From: Peptoniphilus pacaensis | Lineage (GTDB): Bacteria > Bacillota > Clostridia > Tissierellales > Peptoniphilaceae | Direction of reading: 5' to 3' | NCBI RefSeq assembly: GCF_900088125.1 | Contig: NZ_FLQT01000003.1 | Coordinates: 1,301,071 to 1,365,070, forward strand | Length of the DNA stretch: 64,000 bases | In this document: in pieces, positions 40,460-49,548 of the stretch | Layout: each line of letters opens with the position of its first letter | Numbering within the stretch: the stretch's first letter is position 1 | The notes under the pieces: generated by a model | What the model was told of the DNA's origin: nothing | Seen by the model: only the letters and a program-made list of their open reading frames with translations | Database searches by the model: none | Translations under genes and position numbers: made by a program

Positions 40460-41875
40460 ATGTACGACAAAATGTCCGCTAAGGCGGAGGATTTTATAAA
40501 TCACGACGAAATTATGGCCACCTTGGAAGAGGCGAAGGCCAATCGCACCAATCGCGCCATGCAGGAAGCGATTTTGGAAAAGGGCCGCAAGATGAAGGGC
40601 CTGGACCACCGGGAAGCGGCGGTTCTTTTAATGACGGAGCTGGAGGATATTCGCGAATCCTTCCGCCAATTGGCGCGGGAGATCAAGAAAAAGTATTACG
40701 GCAATCGCATCGTGCTCTTCGCGCCTCTGTATTTGTCCAATTACTGCGTCAACGGCTGCGTCTATTGCCCCTATCACTACAAGAACAAGCACATCGACCG
40801 GGTGAAGCTGACTCAGGAACAGATAAAGAACGAAGTCATCGCCCTGCAGGATTTGGGGCACAAGCGATTGGCTCTGGAGCTCGGGGAAGATCCGGTGAAC
40901 AATCCCATCGAATACGTCTTGGACAGCATTAAGACCATCTATTCCATTAAGCATAAAAACGGCGCCATTCGCCGGGTCAATGTAAACATCGCCGCCACCA
41001 CCGTAGAAAATTACCGGAAGCTGAAGGAAGCGGAGATCGGCACTTATATACTCTTCCAGGAAACCTATCACAAGAAAAATTACGAAGCCCTGCACCCCAC
41101 GGGACCGAAATCCAATTGGGCCTACCATACGGAAGCCATGGACCGGGCCATGGAAGGGGGCATCGACGACGTGGGCTTAGGCGTCTTGTATGGCCTGAAC
41201 AATTATCCCTACGACTTTGTAGGGCAGCTCATGCACGCGGAACACCTGGAGGCCTACATGGGCGTGGGGCCCCACACCATTTCCATGCCGCGGATTCGTC
41301 CCGCCGACGACATCGACCCGGGAGAATTTGAAAACGGCGTGCCCGACGAGATTTTCGAAGACATTATCGCCCTGATCCGCGTCGCCGTTCCTTACACGGG
41401 GATGATTATATCCACCCGGGAAAGCCAGGAAATGCGGAAAACAGCATTGGAACTCGGCGTCTCTCAAATCAGCGGCGGCTCCAAGACTTCCGTAGGCGGC
41501 TACGACGAGTCGAAGGAAGAGGACAACTCCGCTCAATTCGACACCGACGACTGCCGCAGCTTAGATGAGGTCATTCACTGGCTGCTGGATCTGGGTTATC
41601 TGCCCAGCTTCTGCACGGCCTGCTATCGGGCGGGGCGCACCGGGGAAACCTTTATGGAAGAAGTGAAGAGCTTCCAAATCGCCAAATTCTGTCAGCCTAA
41701 CGCCATTATGACTCTGCAGGAATACCTCTCCGACTACGCCGCCGACTCCACACGCAAATTAGGGGAAGAAAAAATCGTCGACTTTTTAAAGGACGTGGAG
41801 CGCGACGATTTAAGAGAAAAGGCAGCGGAATACGTGAAGCGTATTCAAGGCGGCGAGCGGGACTTCAGGTTTTAA
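40460..41875 (+). CDS. hydG: [FeFe]-hydrogenase H-cluster maturase HydG (radical SAM tyrosine lyase)
   Basis: HydG splits tyrosine to give p-cresol, CO and CN- for the H-cluster. The 471-residue product has the radical SAM motif C96-x3-C100-x2-C103 (YCVNGCVYCPYH) and the C-terminal auxiliary cluster motif C385-x2-C388-x22-C411, which distinguishes HydG from ThiH. LGEDPVNNPIEYVLDSI and FQETYHKKNYEALHPTGPKS are family-typical. The ATG at 40460 follows the hydE stop codon without a gap; AAGGGAGAT provides the ribosome binding site. Confidence 0.96.
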   Translation: MYDKMSAKAEDFINHDEIMATLEEAKANRTNRAMQEAILEKGRKMKGLDHREAAVLLMTELEDIRESFRQLAREIKKKYYGNRIVLFAPLYLSNYCVNGCVYCPYHYKNKHIDRVKLTQEQIKNEVIALQDLGHKRLALELGEDPVNNPIEYVLDSIKTIYSIKHKNGAIRRVNVNIAATTVENYRKLKEAEIGTYILFQETYHKKNYEALHPTGPKSNWAYHTEAMDRAMEGGIDDVGLGVLYGLNNYPYDFVGQLMHAEHLEAYMGVGPHTISMPRIRPADDIDPGEFENGVPDEIFEDIIALIRVAVPYTGMIISTRESQEMRKTALELGVSQISGGSKTSVGGYDESKEEDNSAQFDTDDCRSLDEVIHWLLDLGYLPSFCTACYRAGRTGETFMEEVKSFQIAKFCQPNAIMTLQEYLSDYAADSTRKLGEEKIVDFLKDVERDDLREKAAEYVKRIQGGERDFRF

Positions 41876-41876
41876 T

Positions 41877-42956
41877 ATGGATACGCAAAAAGGATTGCGC
41901 CTGCACATCGCCATTTTCGGAAAGACTAATAGCGGCAAAAGCACCTTAATGAACCTGCTCACGGAGCAGGAAGCTTCCATGGTGTCGCCCAAGGCGGGTA
42001 CCACCACGGACCCGGTATATAAGAACATGGAAGTGGACGGCCTGGGCCCGGTGACCTTTATCGACACGGCGGGCACGGCCGATGAGACGGAGTTGGGAGA
42101 TGCCCGCATGGCCCGCACGGTGAAAGTGGTGGATGAAATCGACGGCGCCATTTTTATCGGCGAGGTGGAAGATGCCATTGCGGAGCCGGTGGCGAAGAAA
42201 AACATTCCCGTCTTGAAACTGTCCCGCCCATTTCCCGAGCGGGATGAGATTTTAAAAGCCCTCGCCGACTTGTTAAAGGAAAAAAGGAAGGCCCCGGGCC
42301 TTTTCGACGGCATGGCCGCAGAGGGCGGCCATCTGCTCCTCGTCATGCCACAAGACGCGTCGGCGCCGAAGGGACGGCTGATCCTGCCTCAAGTTCAGGC
42401 ATTAAGAGAGGTCATCGACAAGGGTCTTACGGCGACGATTTGCGATTTAAACACCATGGACACGGCTCTCGCGAAATTGGCGAAGGCGCCGGATTGGATC
42501 GTCACCGACTCCCAGGTCTTTTCGGAAGTCTACGAAAAGAAACCGGCGGCATCGAAGATAACCTCCTTCTCCATTTTGTTCGCCCGGGCCAAGGGAGACA
42601 TGGACGCCATGATGGAGGGGGCGAAGACCCTGCGCCATCTGCCGGGGGATGCGAAGATTCTTATGGCGGAAGCTTGTACCCACGCGCCTAAGGAGGAAGA
42701 TATCGGCCGGGTGAAAATTCCCGTCATGCTGCGAAAAAAATTAGGAGACGGGATCACCGTGGACTTTACCCGCGGGCTGAGCTTTCCCGAAAATATCGGC
42801 GATTACGATCTGATCATTATGTGCGGCAGCTGCATGTTTCAGCGGCCGGTGGTGCAGGCACGGGTGGGGAAAGCCAAGGAGAAAAACGTCCCCGTCACCA
42901 ATTACGGCCTGGTCATCGCCGAGGCCAAGGGCATATTGGATAAAATCGATTTGTAA
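41877..42956 (+). CDS. hydF: [FeFe]-hydrogenase maturation GTPase HydF
   Basis: HydF is the GTPase scaffold on which the diiron subcluster is assembled and from which it is passed to the hydrogenase. The 359-residue product has P loop GKTNSGKS (residues 15-22), DTAGT (63-67), a dimerisation domain and a C-terminal cluster-binding domain. The cluster ligands are seen as C267-T-H269, then C316-G-S-C319. In the described family pattern (CxH ... HCxxC) a histidine comes before the second cysteine; here that position is Met315. It starts one base after the hydG stop codon. No hydrogenase structural gene is in the window. Confidence 0.95.
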   Translation: MDTQKGLRLHIAIFGKTNSGKSTLMNLLTEQEASMVSPKAGTTTDPVYKNMEVDGLGPVTFIDTAGTADETELGDARMARTVKVVDEIDGAIFIGEVEDAIAEPVAKKNIPVLKLSRPFPERDEILKALADLLKEKRKAPGLFDGMAAEGGHLLLVMPQDASAPKGRLILPQVQALREVIDKGLTATICDLNTMDTALAKLAKAPDWIVTDSQVFSEVYEKKPAASKITSFSILFARAKGDMDAMMEGAKTLRHLPGDAKILMAEACTHAPKEEDIGRVKIPVMLRKKLGDGITVDFTRGLSFPENIGDYDLIIMCGSCMFQRPVVQARVGKAKEKNVPVTNYGLVIAEAKGILDKIDL

Positions 42957-42976
42957 AAAGTTCGAATAAAAAACCG

Positions 42977-43006
42977 GCGGTGAGCGCGGCGCTCGCCGCT
43001 TCTTTA
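42977..43006 (+). terminator. Probable terminator of the hyd maturation operon
   Basis: GCGGTGAGC pairs with GCTCGCCGC (nine pairs, one G-T), then TTCTTTAT; the T run is imperfect. Confidence 0.55.
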
Positions 43007-43018
43007 TGCTAAGAAATG

Positions 43019-43047
43019 TTGAGAGAAATTGCCGCGTTCGTTATAAT
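43019..43047 (+). promoter_or_regulatory. Promoter of the glmU-prs-pth operon
   Basis: TTGAGA and a perfect TATAAT are separated by 17 bases, 33 bases before the glmU start. Confidence 0.8.
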
Positions 43048-43079
43048 AGATTGGAGAACGTTACGAGTGAGGTGTAAGC

Positions 43080-44453
43080 GTGAATGTATCAATTATTTTA
43101 GCAGCAGGGGAAGGCACGCGGATGAAATCCGACATGCCCAAGGTGCTGCATAAAGTTGCGGGCAAAGCCATATTGAGTTATGTGGTGGACAACTGCACGG
43201 CCAATGCGATGGACAAAAATGTCGTCATCGTCGGGCATAAAAAAGACGACGTCATCGAGTATTTTAAAGATGCGCCGCTGAAGTTTATCGAGCAGAAAGT
43301 AGGAGAGGGCATTCCCTACGGCACGGGCTATGCCGTGGCATGTGCCATAGGTGAATTTTCCGACGAAGACATGGTCTATATTTTGACCGGGGACACGCCC
43401 CTGTTCAAGGAAAAGACCATCGCCAAGTTTATGGACTATGCACAAAGCCACGATTTCGACGCCTGCGTCTTAACCGCCGTGGTCAGCGATCCCTTCGGCT
43501 ACGGCCGCATCATTCGGGGACAGGACTCCACCATCGCCGGCATCGTGGAAGAAAAAGACGCCACGGACAAGGAAAAGGCCATTACGGAAGTTAACACGGG
43601 AATCTTCGCCTTTAAGGGCCGGGCATTAAAAGAAAATATCGGCAATTTAAGCGCGAACAACAAGCAGAGCGAACTTTACTTAACCGACGTGATTCAAATG
43701 CTCAACGACAAGGGCAAGAAAATCGGCGGCTTCACCATGTGCGATGAAGAGGAAATGCTGGGGATCAACTCCCGAGTGCAATTGGCCGCCTGCGAAAAGA
43801 TTATGCGCCGCCGCATTAACCGATACCATATGGACAACGGCGTGACCTTTACGGACCAAGATGCCACCTTAATCGATTTCGACGTGGAAATCGGCAGAGA
43901 CACGATTTTAGGCCCGAACGTTCACCTGGAAGGCAAGACCACCGTCGGCGAGGGCTGTGTGATTCGAGGAGAGTCCAGAATCGTCGACAGCACCGTGGCA
44001 GACGAGGTCACCATCGAGTCTTCGGTGATCGAACAATCACAAGTGGGCCGCGGCGTGACCATGGGCCCCTTCGCCCATCTGCGCCCCAACAGCGTCTTGG
44101 AAGAAAATGTACACATCGGCAATTTCGTCGAAGTCAAAAATTCCCACATCGGCAAGGGATCGAAGGCGGGACATTTGGCTTACATCGGCGACGGCGACGT
44201 GGGAGAGAACGTCAATATCAGCTGCGGCGTGATTTTCTGTAATTACAACGGCAGAAAGAAATTCCGCACCACCGTAGGCGATAACGCCTTTATCGGATCC
44301 AATGTGAATCTGGTGGCGCCGATCACCATCGGCGAAGGCGCCTTTATCGCCGCCGGCAGCACCATTTCAAAAAATGTGGACGATGAAAACTTGGCAGTAG
44401 AAAGAAGTGAACAGAAGATGATTGCCGGTTGGAACCGGAGAAAGGACAGCTAG
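43080..44453 (+). CDS. glmU: Bifunctional UDP-N-acetylglucosamine pyrophosphorylase / glucosamine-1-phosphate acetyltransferase
   Basis: GlmU makes UDP-GlcNAc, the precursor of peptidoglycan and wall polymers. The 457-residue product has the N-terminal uridylyltransferase motif [19 protein letters not shown] and the Mg2+-binding LTGDTPLF region. A C-terminal left-handed beta helix of hexapeptide repeats (about residues 250-440) includes [12 protein letters not shown] and the acetyl-CoA region [22 protein letters not shown] (shown here in parts). The start is GTG at 43080. It heads the common Firmicutes cluster glmU-prs-pth-mfd. Confidence 0.96.
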   Translation: MNVSIILAAGEGTRMKSDMPKVLHKVAGKAILSYVVDNCTANAMDKNVVIVGHKKDDVIEYFKDAPLKFIEQKVGEGIPYGTGYAVACAIGEFSDEDMVYILTGDTPLFKEKTIAKFMDYAQSHDFDACVLTAVVSDPFGYGRIIRGQDSTIAGIVEEKDATDKEKAITEVNTGIFAFKGRALKENIGNLSANNKQSELYLTDVIQMLNDKGKKIGGFTMCDEEEMLGINSRVQLAACEKIMRRRINRYHMDNGVTFTDQDATLIDFDVEIGRDTILGPNVHLEGKTTVGEGCVIRGESRIVDSTVADEVTIESSVIEQSQVGRGVTMGPFAHLRPNSVLEENVHIGNFVEVKNSHIGKGSKAGHLAYIGDGDVGENVNISCGVIFCNYNGRKKFRTTVGDNAFIGSNVNLVAPITIGEGAFIAAGSTISKNVDDENLAVERSEQKMIAGWNRRKDS

Positions 44454-44454
44454 T

Positions 44455-45411
44455 ATGAAACACAATGGTGAAGTCGTCATTATTTCGGGAAACTCCAATC
44501 GCGCCTTGGTGGATAAAATCTGCGATGAATTAGGCATCGACGAAAGCGCCTGCGAGGTCAAACATTTTTCCGACGGAGAGATTGCTATCGACATTATGGA
44601 TTCGGTTCGCGGAAGAGATGTCTTTGTTATTCAACCGACCTCCGGCCCCGTCAACGATCATTTAATGGAGCTGTTGATTTTAATCGACGCCTTGAAACGG
44701 GCCTCTGCGGGACGCATTAACGCCGTCGTTCCCTATTACGGCTACGCCCGCCAAGACAGAAAAGTGCGCGCGAGAGAGCCGATTACGGCAAAGCTCGTCG
44801 CCAATTTAATCACCGTCAGCGGCGCCGACCGCGTCATCTGCATGGACTTGCACGCCGGACAAATTCAAGGCTACTTCGACATTCCCGTCGACCACTTAAC
44901 CGCCGTGCCCTATCTGGCGAAATACTTTAAAAACCACATCGACACGGACAATATTGTGGCCGTGAGCCCGGACTTGGGTGGCGTGACCCGCACGCGGAAA
45001 TTCGCCGAAGAATTAAACGGCGCGCCCATTGCCATTATCGAAAAGAGACGGCCCAAGGCCAATGAAAATGTGGTCATGAACGTCATCGGCTCCATCGAAG
45101 GCAAAGACTGCATTCTCGTCGACGACATTATCGACACGGCGGGCACGGTCTGCAAGGCCGCCGAAGCCTTAAGAAACCACGGCGCTAAGCGGATCTTCGG
45201 CTGCGCCACTCACGGCGTCCTTTCCGGCCCCGCCATTGAGCGCATCGACAATTCCATTATGGAACGCTTCGTCATTACCGACACCATCGACCTGCCCGAG
45301 GAAAAACACATCGACAAAATCGACGTGGTTTCCGTGGCGCCCATTCTCGCCAGTGCCATTCGCCGGGTCAATACCGACCGTTCCATCAGCAAAATTTTCG
45401 AAGAAGTGTAA
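44455..45411 (+). CDS. prs: Ribose-phosphate pyrophosphokinase (PRPP synthase)
   Basis: This 318-residue class I PRPP synthase makes the activated ribose used for purine, pyrimidine, NAD, His and Trp synthesis and for the Hpt salvage reaction. Motifs include [20 protein letters not shown], the [10 protein letters not shown] flexible loop, [18 protein letters not shown] and the PRPP loop [12 protein letters not shown] start at ATG 44455, one base after the glmU stop codon and with AAAGGAC upstream; the longer frame lies inside glmU. Confidence 0.97.
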   Translation: MKHNGEVVIISGNSNRALVDKICDELGIDESACEVKHFSDGEIAIDIMDSVRGRDVFVIQPTSGPVNDHLMELLILIDALKRASAGRINAVVPYYGYARQDRKVRAREPITAKLVANLITVSGADRVICMDLHAGQIQGYFDIPVDHLTAVPYLAKYFKNHIDTDNIVAVSPDLGGVTRTRKFAEELNGAPIAIIEKRRPKANENVVMNVIGSIEGKDCILVDDIIDTAGTVCKAAEALRNHGAKRIFGCATHGVLSGPAIERIDNSIMERFVITDTIDLPEEKHIDKIDVVSVAPILASAIRRVNTDRSISKIFEEV

Positions 45412-45412
45412 T

Positions 45413-45973
45413 ATGCTTATCGTCGGTTTAGGCAATCCGGGAGATCGTTACAAAAACACCCGGCACAATGTGGGCTTTATGGCCGTGGATGCCATTGCCG
45501 ATGCTTTAAATATTCCCGTGAGCACCATTAAATTCAAGGGACTTTACGGGGAGGGACGCGCCTTTGGAAAGAAGGTGCGTCTTTTAAAGCCCACCACTTA
45601 TATGAACGAGTCCGGCCAATCGGTGCGGGCATGTATGGATTATTTTAAAATCGAGCCGGAAGAGGTGCTGGTTTTAGTCGACGACATCGATATCGCCTTC
45701 GGCACTATCCGCCTCAGAAAATCGGGAAGCGCCGGCACCCATAACGGATTGAAGTCCATTATTTATCAGCTGCAGTCCGATCAATTTCCCCGCTTGAAAA
45801 TCGCCGTGGGAAAGAAAAATCCCCACATGGACTTGGCCAGTTTCGTCCTCAGCACCTTTACGGATGAGGAAGTAAAAACCATGGACGAGACCATTGAAAA
45901 GGCGAAGGACGCCGCCCTGCTCTTTTTAAAAAGCGGGCTGGACGAGGCCATGAATACCTATAACGGAAAGTAG
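45413..45973 (+). CDS. pth: Peptidyl-tRNA hydrolase
   Basis: Pth frees tRNA from peptidyl-tRNAs that drop off the ribosome. The 186-residue product has VGLGNPGDRYKNTRHNVGF with the catalytic His18, TYMNESGQSV, and VDDIDIAFGTIRLRKSGSAG followed by HNGLKSI, all hallmarks of the bacterial family. The ATG at 45413 lies one base after the prs stop codon, whose 3' end supplies a modest ribosome binding site. The protein is full length. Confidence 0.96.
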   Translation: MLIVGLGNPGDRYKNTRHNVGFMAVDAIADALNIPVSTIKFKGLYGEGRAFGKKVRLLKPTTYMNESGQSVRACMDYFKIEPEEVLVLVDDIDIAFGTIRLRKSGSAGTHNGLKSIIYQLQSDQFPRLKIAVGKKNPHMDLASFVLSTFTDEEVKTMDETIEKAKDAALLFLKSGLDEAMNTYNGK

Positions 45974-45999
45974 AAAGCAGCTCGCGGGAGCTGCTTTTT
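45974..45999 (+). terminator. Terminator-like hairpin between pth and mfd
   Basis: AAAGCAGCTC pairs perfectly with GAGCTGCTTT, loop GCGG, then TT and A. It begins at the base after the pth stop codon, and mfd's AGGAGG follows its end directly, with no room for a separate promoter in between. It may be a partial terminator. Confidence 0.7.
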
Positions 46000-46009
46000 A
46001 GGAGGCAAG

Positions 46010-49000
46010 ATGACGCGTATTTACAATGAGCTTTTTTTAAAAGACCCGGCCTTTCGGCAAATCTTGGAAGGCATCGGGGACAAGGAAATGCCCATCGGCT
46101 GTTACGGTTTGGCGGAGCCCGCCATTGCCCCTGCCGTGGAGACCATTTACCGAGATCAAAAGCGGCCCGTTCTTCTGGTCACTTACGATATGGCTCGGGC
46201 GAAGAAATTGGCGGAAGACTTGTCTTACTACGCGGAAGACGGCGTCTGTCTGCTGCAGCCCCGGGAGCTTTTCTTCTTTCAGCGGGACGCGGGGAGCAAC
46301 GAGCTTTTAAGCGCCCGCCTCAGAGCCATGAACGCCATGCTTAAGGGCGAGGCGAAATTTGTGGTGACCACGCCGGAAGCCTTAGGCGGCATTTTTCTCG
46401 AGCCCTCTTACTTAAAAGCCGCATCCTTTTCTCTGAAATTAGGGGATGTGGTGGAAACCGACGCTTTGATCCAAAAGCTGCTGGCCTCGGGCTATCGGCG
46501 CGTGGATTTCGTCGAAGGCATGGGCCAATTTTCCATACGCGGCGGCATTATCGACATCTACACGCCGGACACCTATCCCTACCGTGTGGAACTCTTCGAC
46601 GTGGAAGTGGACTCCATTCGCCGCTTCGATCCCTACACCCAGCGTTCCGTGGAAGATGTGGATGGGGCGGATATTTTCCCCGTTCACGACGTGATCTTCG
46701 ACGAGGACTTGCGGGAAATGATCGCCGCGGCCCTGGAAAAAGATTTAAAGAAGACAAAAAATTTAAGCCGCGTGTCCAAAGAGCGGGCGGAGGAAAAATT
46801 TCTGCCCCTGGTGGAAAGATTAAGGGACGGGTCCTTCCTGTCCCACACGGACCTTCTCTTGCCCTACATTCCCGACGAGGCCCGGGCGTCGATTATCGAC
46901 TACTTTACGGAGCCGCCCATCGTCTTTTTAGACGAGCCGCGGCGAATGAGGGAAGTGGCGCAGAAGCAGGAGCTCTCCTTGGCGGACACATTGAGCGATC
47001 TCGCCGAGGCCGGGGAGCTTCTAAAGGCCCATTTGTCCATTCAGGTGGATTACGATGCCATCGCCGAGGGTTTAAAATCACGGGATCTGATCCTTTCCAG
47101 CTACATCGTGCGGGCAAGCAACGACATGCCGGTGAAGCGCATCGCCAATTTCAATATCAAGACCGTCACCAGTTTCGGCGGACGGCTGCGCTTTTTTAAA
47201 GAAGAGATACGCCGCTACCTGGACAGGGACTACTCCGTCGTTCTCTTAGGCGGCAGCGAAGAAAAGACCCTGCGTCTGAAAGATACCCTGCGGGACATGG
47301 GCTTCGACCCCGTGCTTCTTAGCGAAAACTTAATGCCCGCTCAGATACAATACGATTCGGGCCACGTGCACGGCGGCTTCGAAATGGAAGAAGCCCGTTT
47401 CGTCCTGTTAAACGCCACGGAAATCTTCGGCGAGACGAAGAAAAAGAAGCGGCGCCGCAAGAAAAAAGACGTCATCGATTTGGCGAGTCTTTCCGTCGGC
47501 GATTACGTGGTTCACGAAATGCACGGCATCGGAAAATTTATGGGCACGACGAATCTGGAGGTCCAGGGTATTCAGCGGGACTACATTACCCTGCTCTATC
47601 AGGGCGGGGACAAGCTCTTTCTGCCCATGGATCAAATGGCGCTGATTCACCGCTACATCGCTACCGACGACGGACCGGTGAAGGTGAACCGCCTGAACAC
47701 CCAGACCTGGAAAAACACCAAGGCCAAGGCCAAGCGCAGCGTGGAAGAGATGGCGGAAGATTTAATTCGCCTCTACGCCAAGCGGGAAGACGTGACGGGC
47801 TACGCCTTTACGGAAGATCAGCCCTGGCAGAAAGATTTCGAAGACGCCTTTCAGTACGACGAAACGGAAGGGCAGCTAGAGGCGGCGGAAGAGATTAAGA
47901 AGGATATGGAAGAGGCCAAACCCATGGACCGGCTCCTCTGCGCCGACGTGGGCTACGGCAAGACGGAGGTGGCCTTGAGAGCGGCCTTTAAGACGGTCCT
48001 CGACGGGAAGCAGGTGGTCTTCCTCGTGCCCACCACCATCCTCGCTCAGCAACACTACAACACCATGCGTGAGCGCTTCGCCCACTTTCCCGTGGACCTG
48101 GCCCTATTGTCCCGCTTCCGCTCGAAAAAAGAGCAGGAGAAGGATCTGGAAGGGCTGCGCATCGGTTCCGTGGACATCGTCGTGGGCACCCATCGCCTCT
48201 TGTCCAAAGACGTGAAGTTTAAAGACCTGGGCCTTTTGATCATCGACGAAGAGCAGCGCTTCGGCGTGCGGCACAAGGAGCGGCTGAAGCTCTTAAAAGA
48301 AAATGTGGACACATTGACCCTGACGGCGACGCCGATCCCCAGGACCCTGCAAATGTCTTTGGCGGGCATTCGGGATATGTCTGTCATCGACGAGCCCCCC
48401 GGGGAGCGCTTCCCGGTACAGACCTATGTGGTAGAGTACAACCCCATGATGATTCGCGAAGCCATTTTAAAGGAGCTGGAGAGAGGCGGACAGGTTTACT
48501 TCGTCTACAATCGGGTGCGGACCATGGAAAAAATGTTGAGCGATCTGCAGGAGCTGGTGCCCGAGGCGCGCTTCGCCATGGCCAACGGCCAAATGGGCGA
48601 GCGGGAGCTGGAAAACACCATGCTTCAGTTTTATAACAGAGACATCGACGTGCTTCTCTGCTCCACCATTATCGAAACGGGGATGGACGTGTCCAATGCC
48701 AATACCATGATCGTGTGGGAGGCGAACCGCCTCGGCCTGTCTCAGCTCTACCAGCTGCGGGGACGCATCGGCAGGAGCAATCGCATCGCCTACGCCTACT
48801 TTACCTACAAGCGGGATGCGAGTATTTCCGAGGTGGCGGAGAAACGTCTCGCCGCCATTCGCGAATTTACGGAATTCGGCAGCGGCTACAAAATCGCCAT
48901 GCGGGATTTGGAAATTCGCGGCTCGGGAAATATTTTAGGCGAAAGCCAACACGGCCACATGAACGCCATCGGCTACGATCTCTATATTAAGTTCTTGAAG

Positions 49001-49498
49001 CAGGCCGTGCGCCGCGCCAAGGGCGAGGAGGATGTGGAGGAAGCGGATACGTCCCTGGACGTGCTCATCGACTCCTACATTCCCAAAAGCTATATTAAAG
49101 ACGAGACTCAGCGTATGGAAATGTATCGGAAGATCGCCGTCATCACCGACGACGAGGACGAGAGGGACGTCATCGACGAGCTCATCGACCGCTTCGGCGA
49201 TCCGCCAAAGGCGGTACTGCAGCTCATCCACCTGTCCAAGATTCGCCACATGGCCTCCACCCTGCAAGTGGAAACCATTCAGCAAAAGGGCGACGACTAC
49301 ACCTTCTATTTCGTCAAAGGCTACGAATTGGATCTGTCCCTCTTAAACGAACTGACCAGCGTCTTCGGCAAGCGATTGGTCTTTTCCATGGCGGGGGAAT
49401 ACAGCATTCGGCTCACAGCGGAAAAAAATGCACTGGATGAAGTTGAAAAAGTCCTGGATCTTATGAAAGTACACAAATTAAACACACGCAAGGAATAG
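46010..49498 (+). CDS. mfd: Transcription-repair coupling factor Mfd
   Basis: Mfd removes RNA polymerase stalled at DNA damage and recruits UvrA. The 1162-residue product has the full domain order: a UvrB-like N-terminal region (residues about 20-330; RRVDFVEGMGQFSIRGGIIDIYTP seen in parts), the RNA polymerase-interacting CarD-like domain (near 490-560; SVGDYVVHEMHGIGKFMG), the RecG-like translocase with Walker A GYGKTEVALRA, DEEQRFGVRHKE, the TATPIPRTLQMS motif and QLRGRIGRSN, and a C-terminal TRCF domain. The ATG at 46010 has AGGAGG upstream. It follows pth in the usual Firmicutes order. Confidence 0.97.
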   Translation: MTRIYNELFLKDPAFRQILEGIGDKEMPIGCYGLAEPAIAPAVETIYRDQKRPVLLVTYDMARAKKLAEDLSYYAEDGVCLLQPRELFFFQRDAGSNELLSARLRAMNAMLKGEAKFVVTTPEALGGIFLEPSYLKAASFSLKLGDVVETDALIQKLLASGYRRVDFVEGMGQFSIRGGIIDIYTPDTYPYRVELFDVEVDSIRRFDPYTQRSVEDVDGADIFPVHDVIFDEDLREMIAAALEKDLKKTKNLSRVSKERAEEKFLPLVERLRDGSFLSHTDLLLPYIPDEARASIIDYFTEPPIVFLDEPRRMREVAQKQELSLADTLSDLAEAGELLKAHLSIQVDYDAIAEGLKSRDLILSSYIVRASNDMPVKRIANFNIKTVTSFGGRLRFFKEEIRRYLDRDYSVVLLGGSEEKTLRLKDTLRDMGFDPVLLSENLMPAQIQYDSGHVHGGFEMEEARFVLLNATEIFGETKKKKRRRKKKDVIDLASLSVGDYVVHEMHGIGKFMGTTNLEVQGIQRDYITLLYQGGDKLFLPMDQMALIHRYIATDDGPVKVNRLNTQTWKNTKAKAKRSVEEMAEDLIRLYAKREDVTGYAFTEDQPWQKDFEDAFQYDETEGQLEAAEEIKKDMEEAKPMDRLLCADVGYGKTEVALRAAFKTVLDGKQVVFLVPTTILAQQHYNTMRERFAHFPVDLALLSRFRSKKEQEKDLEGLRIGSVDIVVGTHRLLSKDVKFKDLGLLIIDEEQRFGVRHKERLKLLKENVDTLTLTATPIPRTLQMSLAGIRDMSVIDEPPGERFPVQTYVVEYNPMMIREAILKELERGGQVYFVYNRVRTMEKMLSDLQELVPEARFAMANGQMGERELENTMLQFYNRDIDVLLCSTIIETGMDVSNANTMIVWEANRLGLSQLYQLRGRIGRSNRIAYAYFTYKRDASISEVAEKRLAAIREFTEFGSGYKIAMRDLEIRGSGNILGESQHGHMNAIGYDLYIKFLKQAVRRAKGEEDVEEADTSLDVLIDSYIPKSYIKDETQRMEMYRKIAVITDDEDERDVIDELIDRFGDPPKAVLQLIHLSKIRHMASTLQVETIQQKGDDYTFYFVKGYELDLSLLNELTSVFGKRLVFSMAGEYSIRLTAEKNALDEVEKVLDLMKVHKLNTRKE

Positions 49499-49506
49499 TT
49501 TCTTTG

Positions 49507-49515
49507 TTATAATGA
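49507..49515 (+). promoter_or_regulatory. Extended -10 promoter of prsA
   Basis: TGT-TATAAT, starting nine bases after the mfd stop codon; no clear -35 element. Confidence 0.55.
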
Positions 49516-49548
49516 ACAGAAAGTATTGTGAAGAAAGAAAGGAACATT

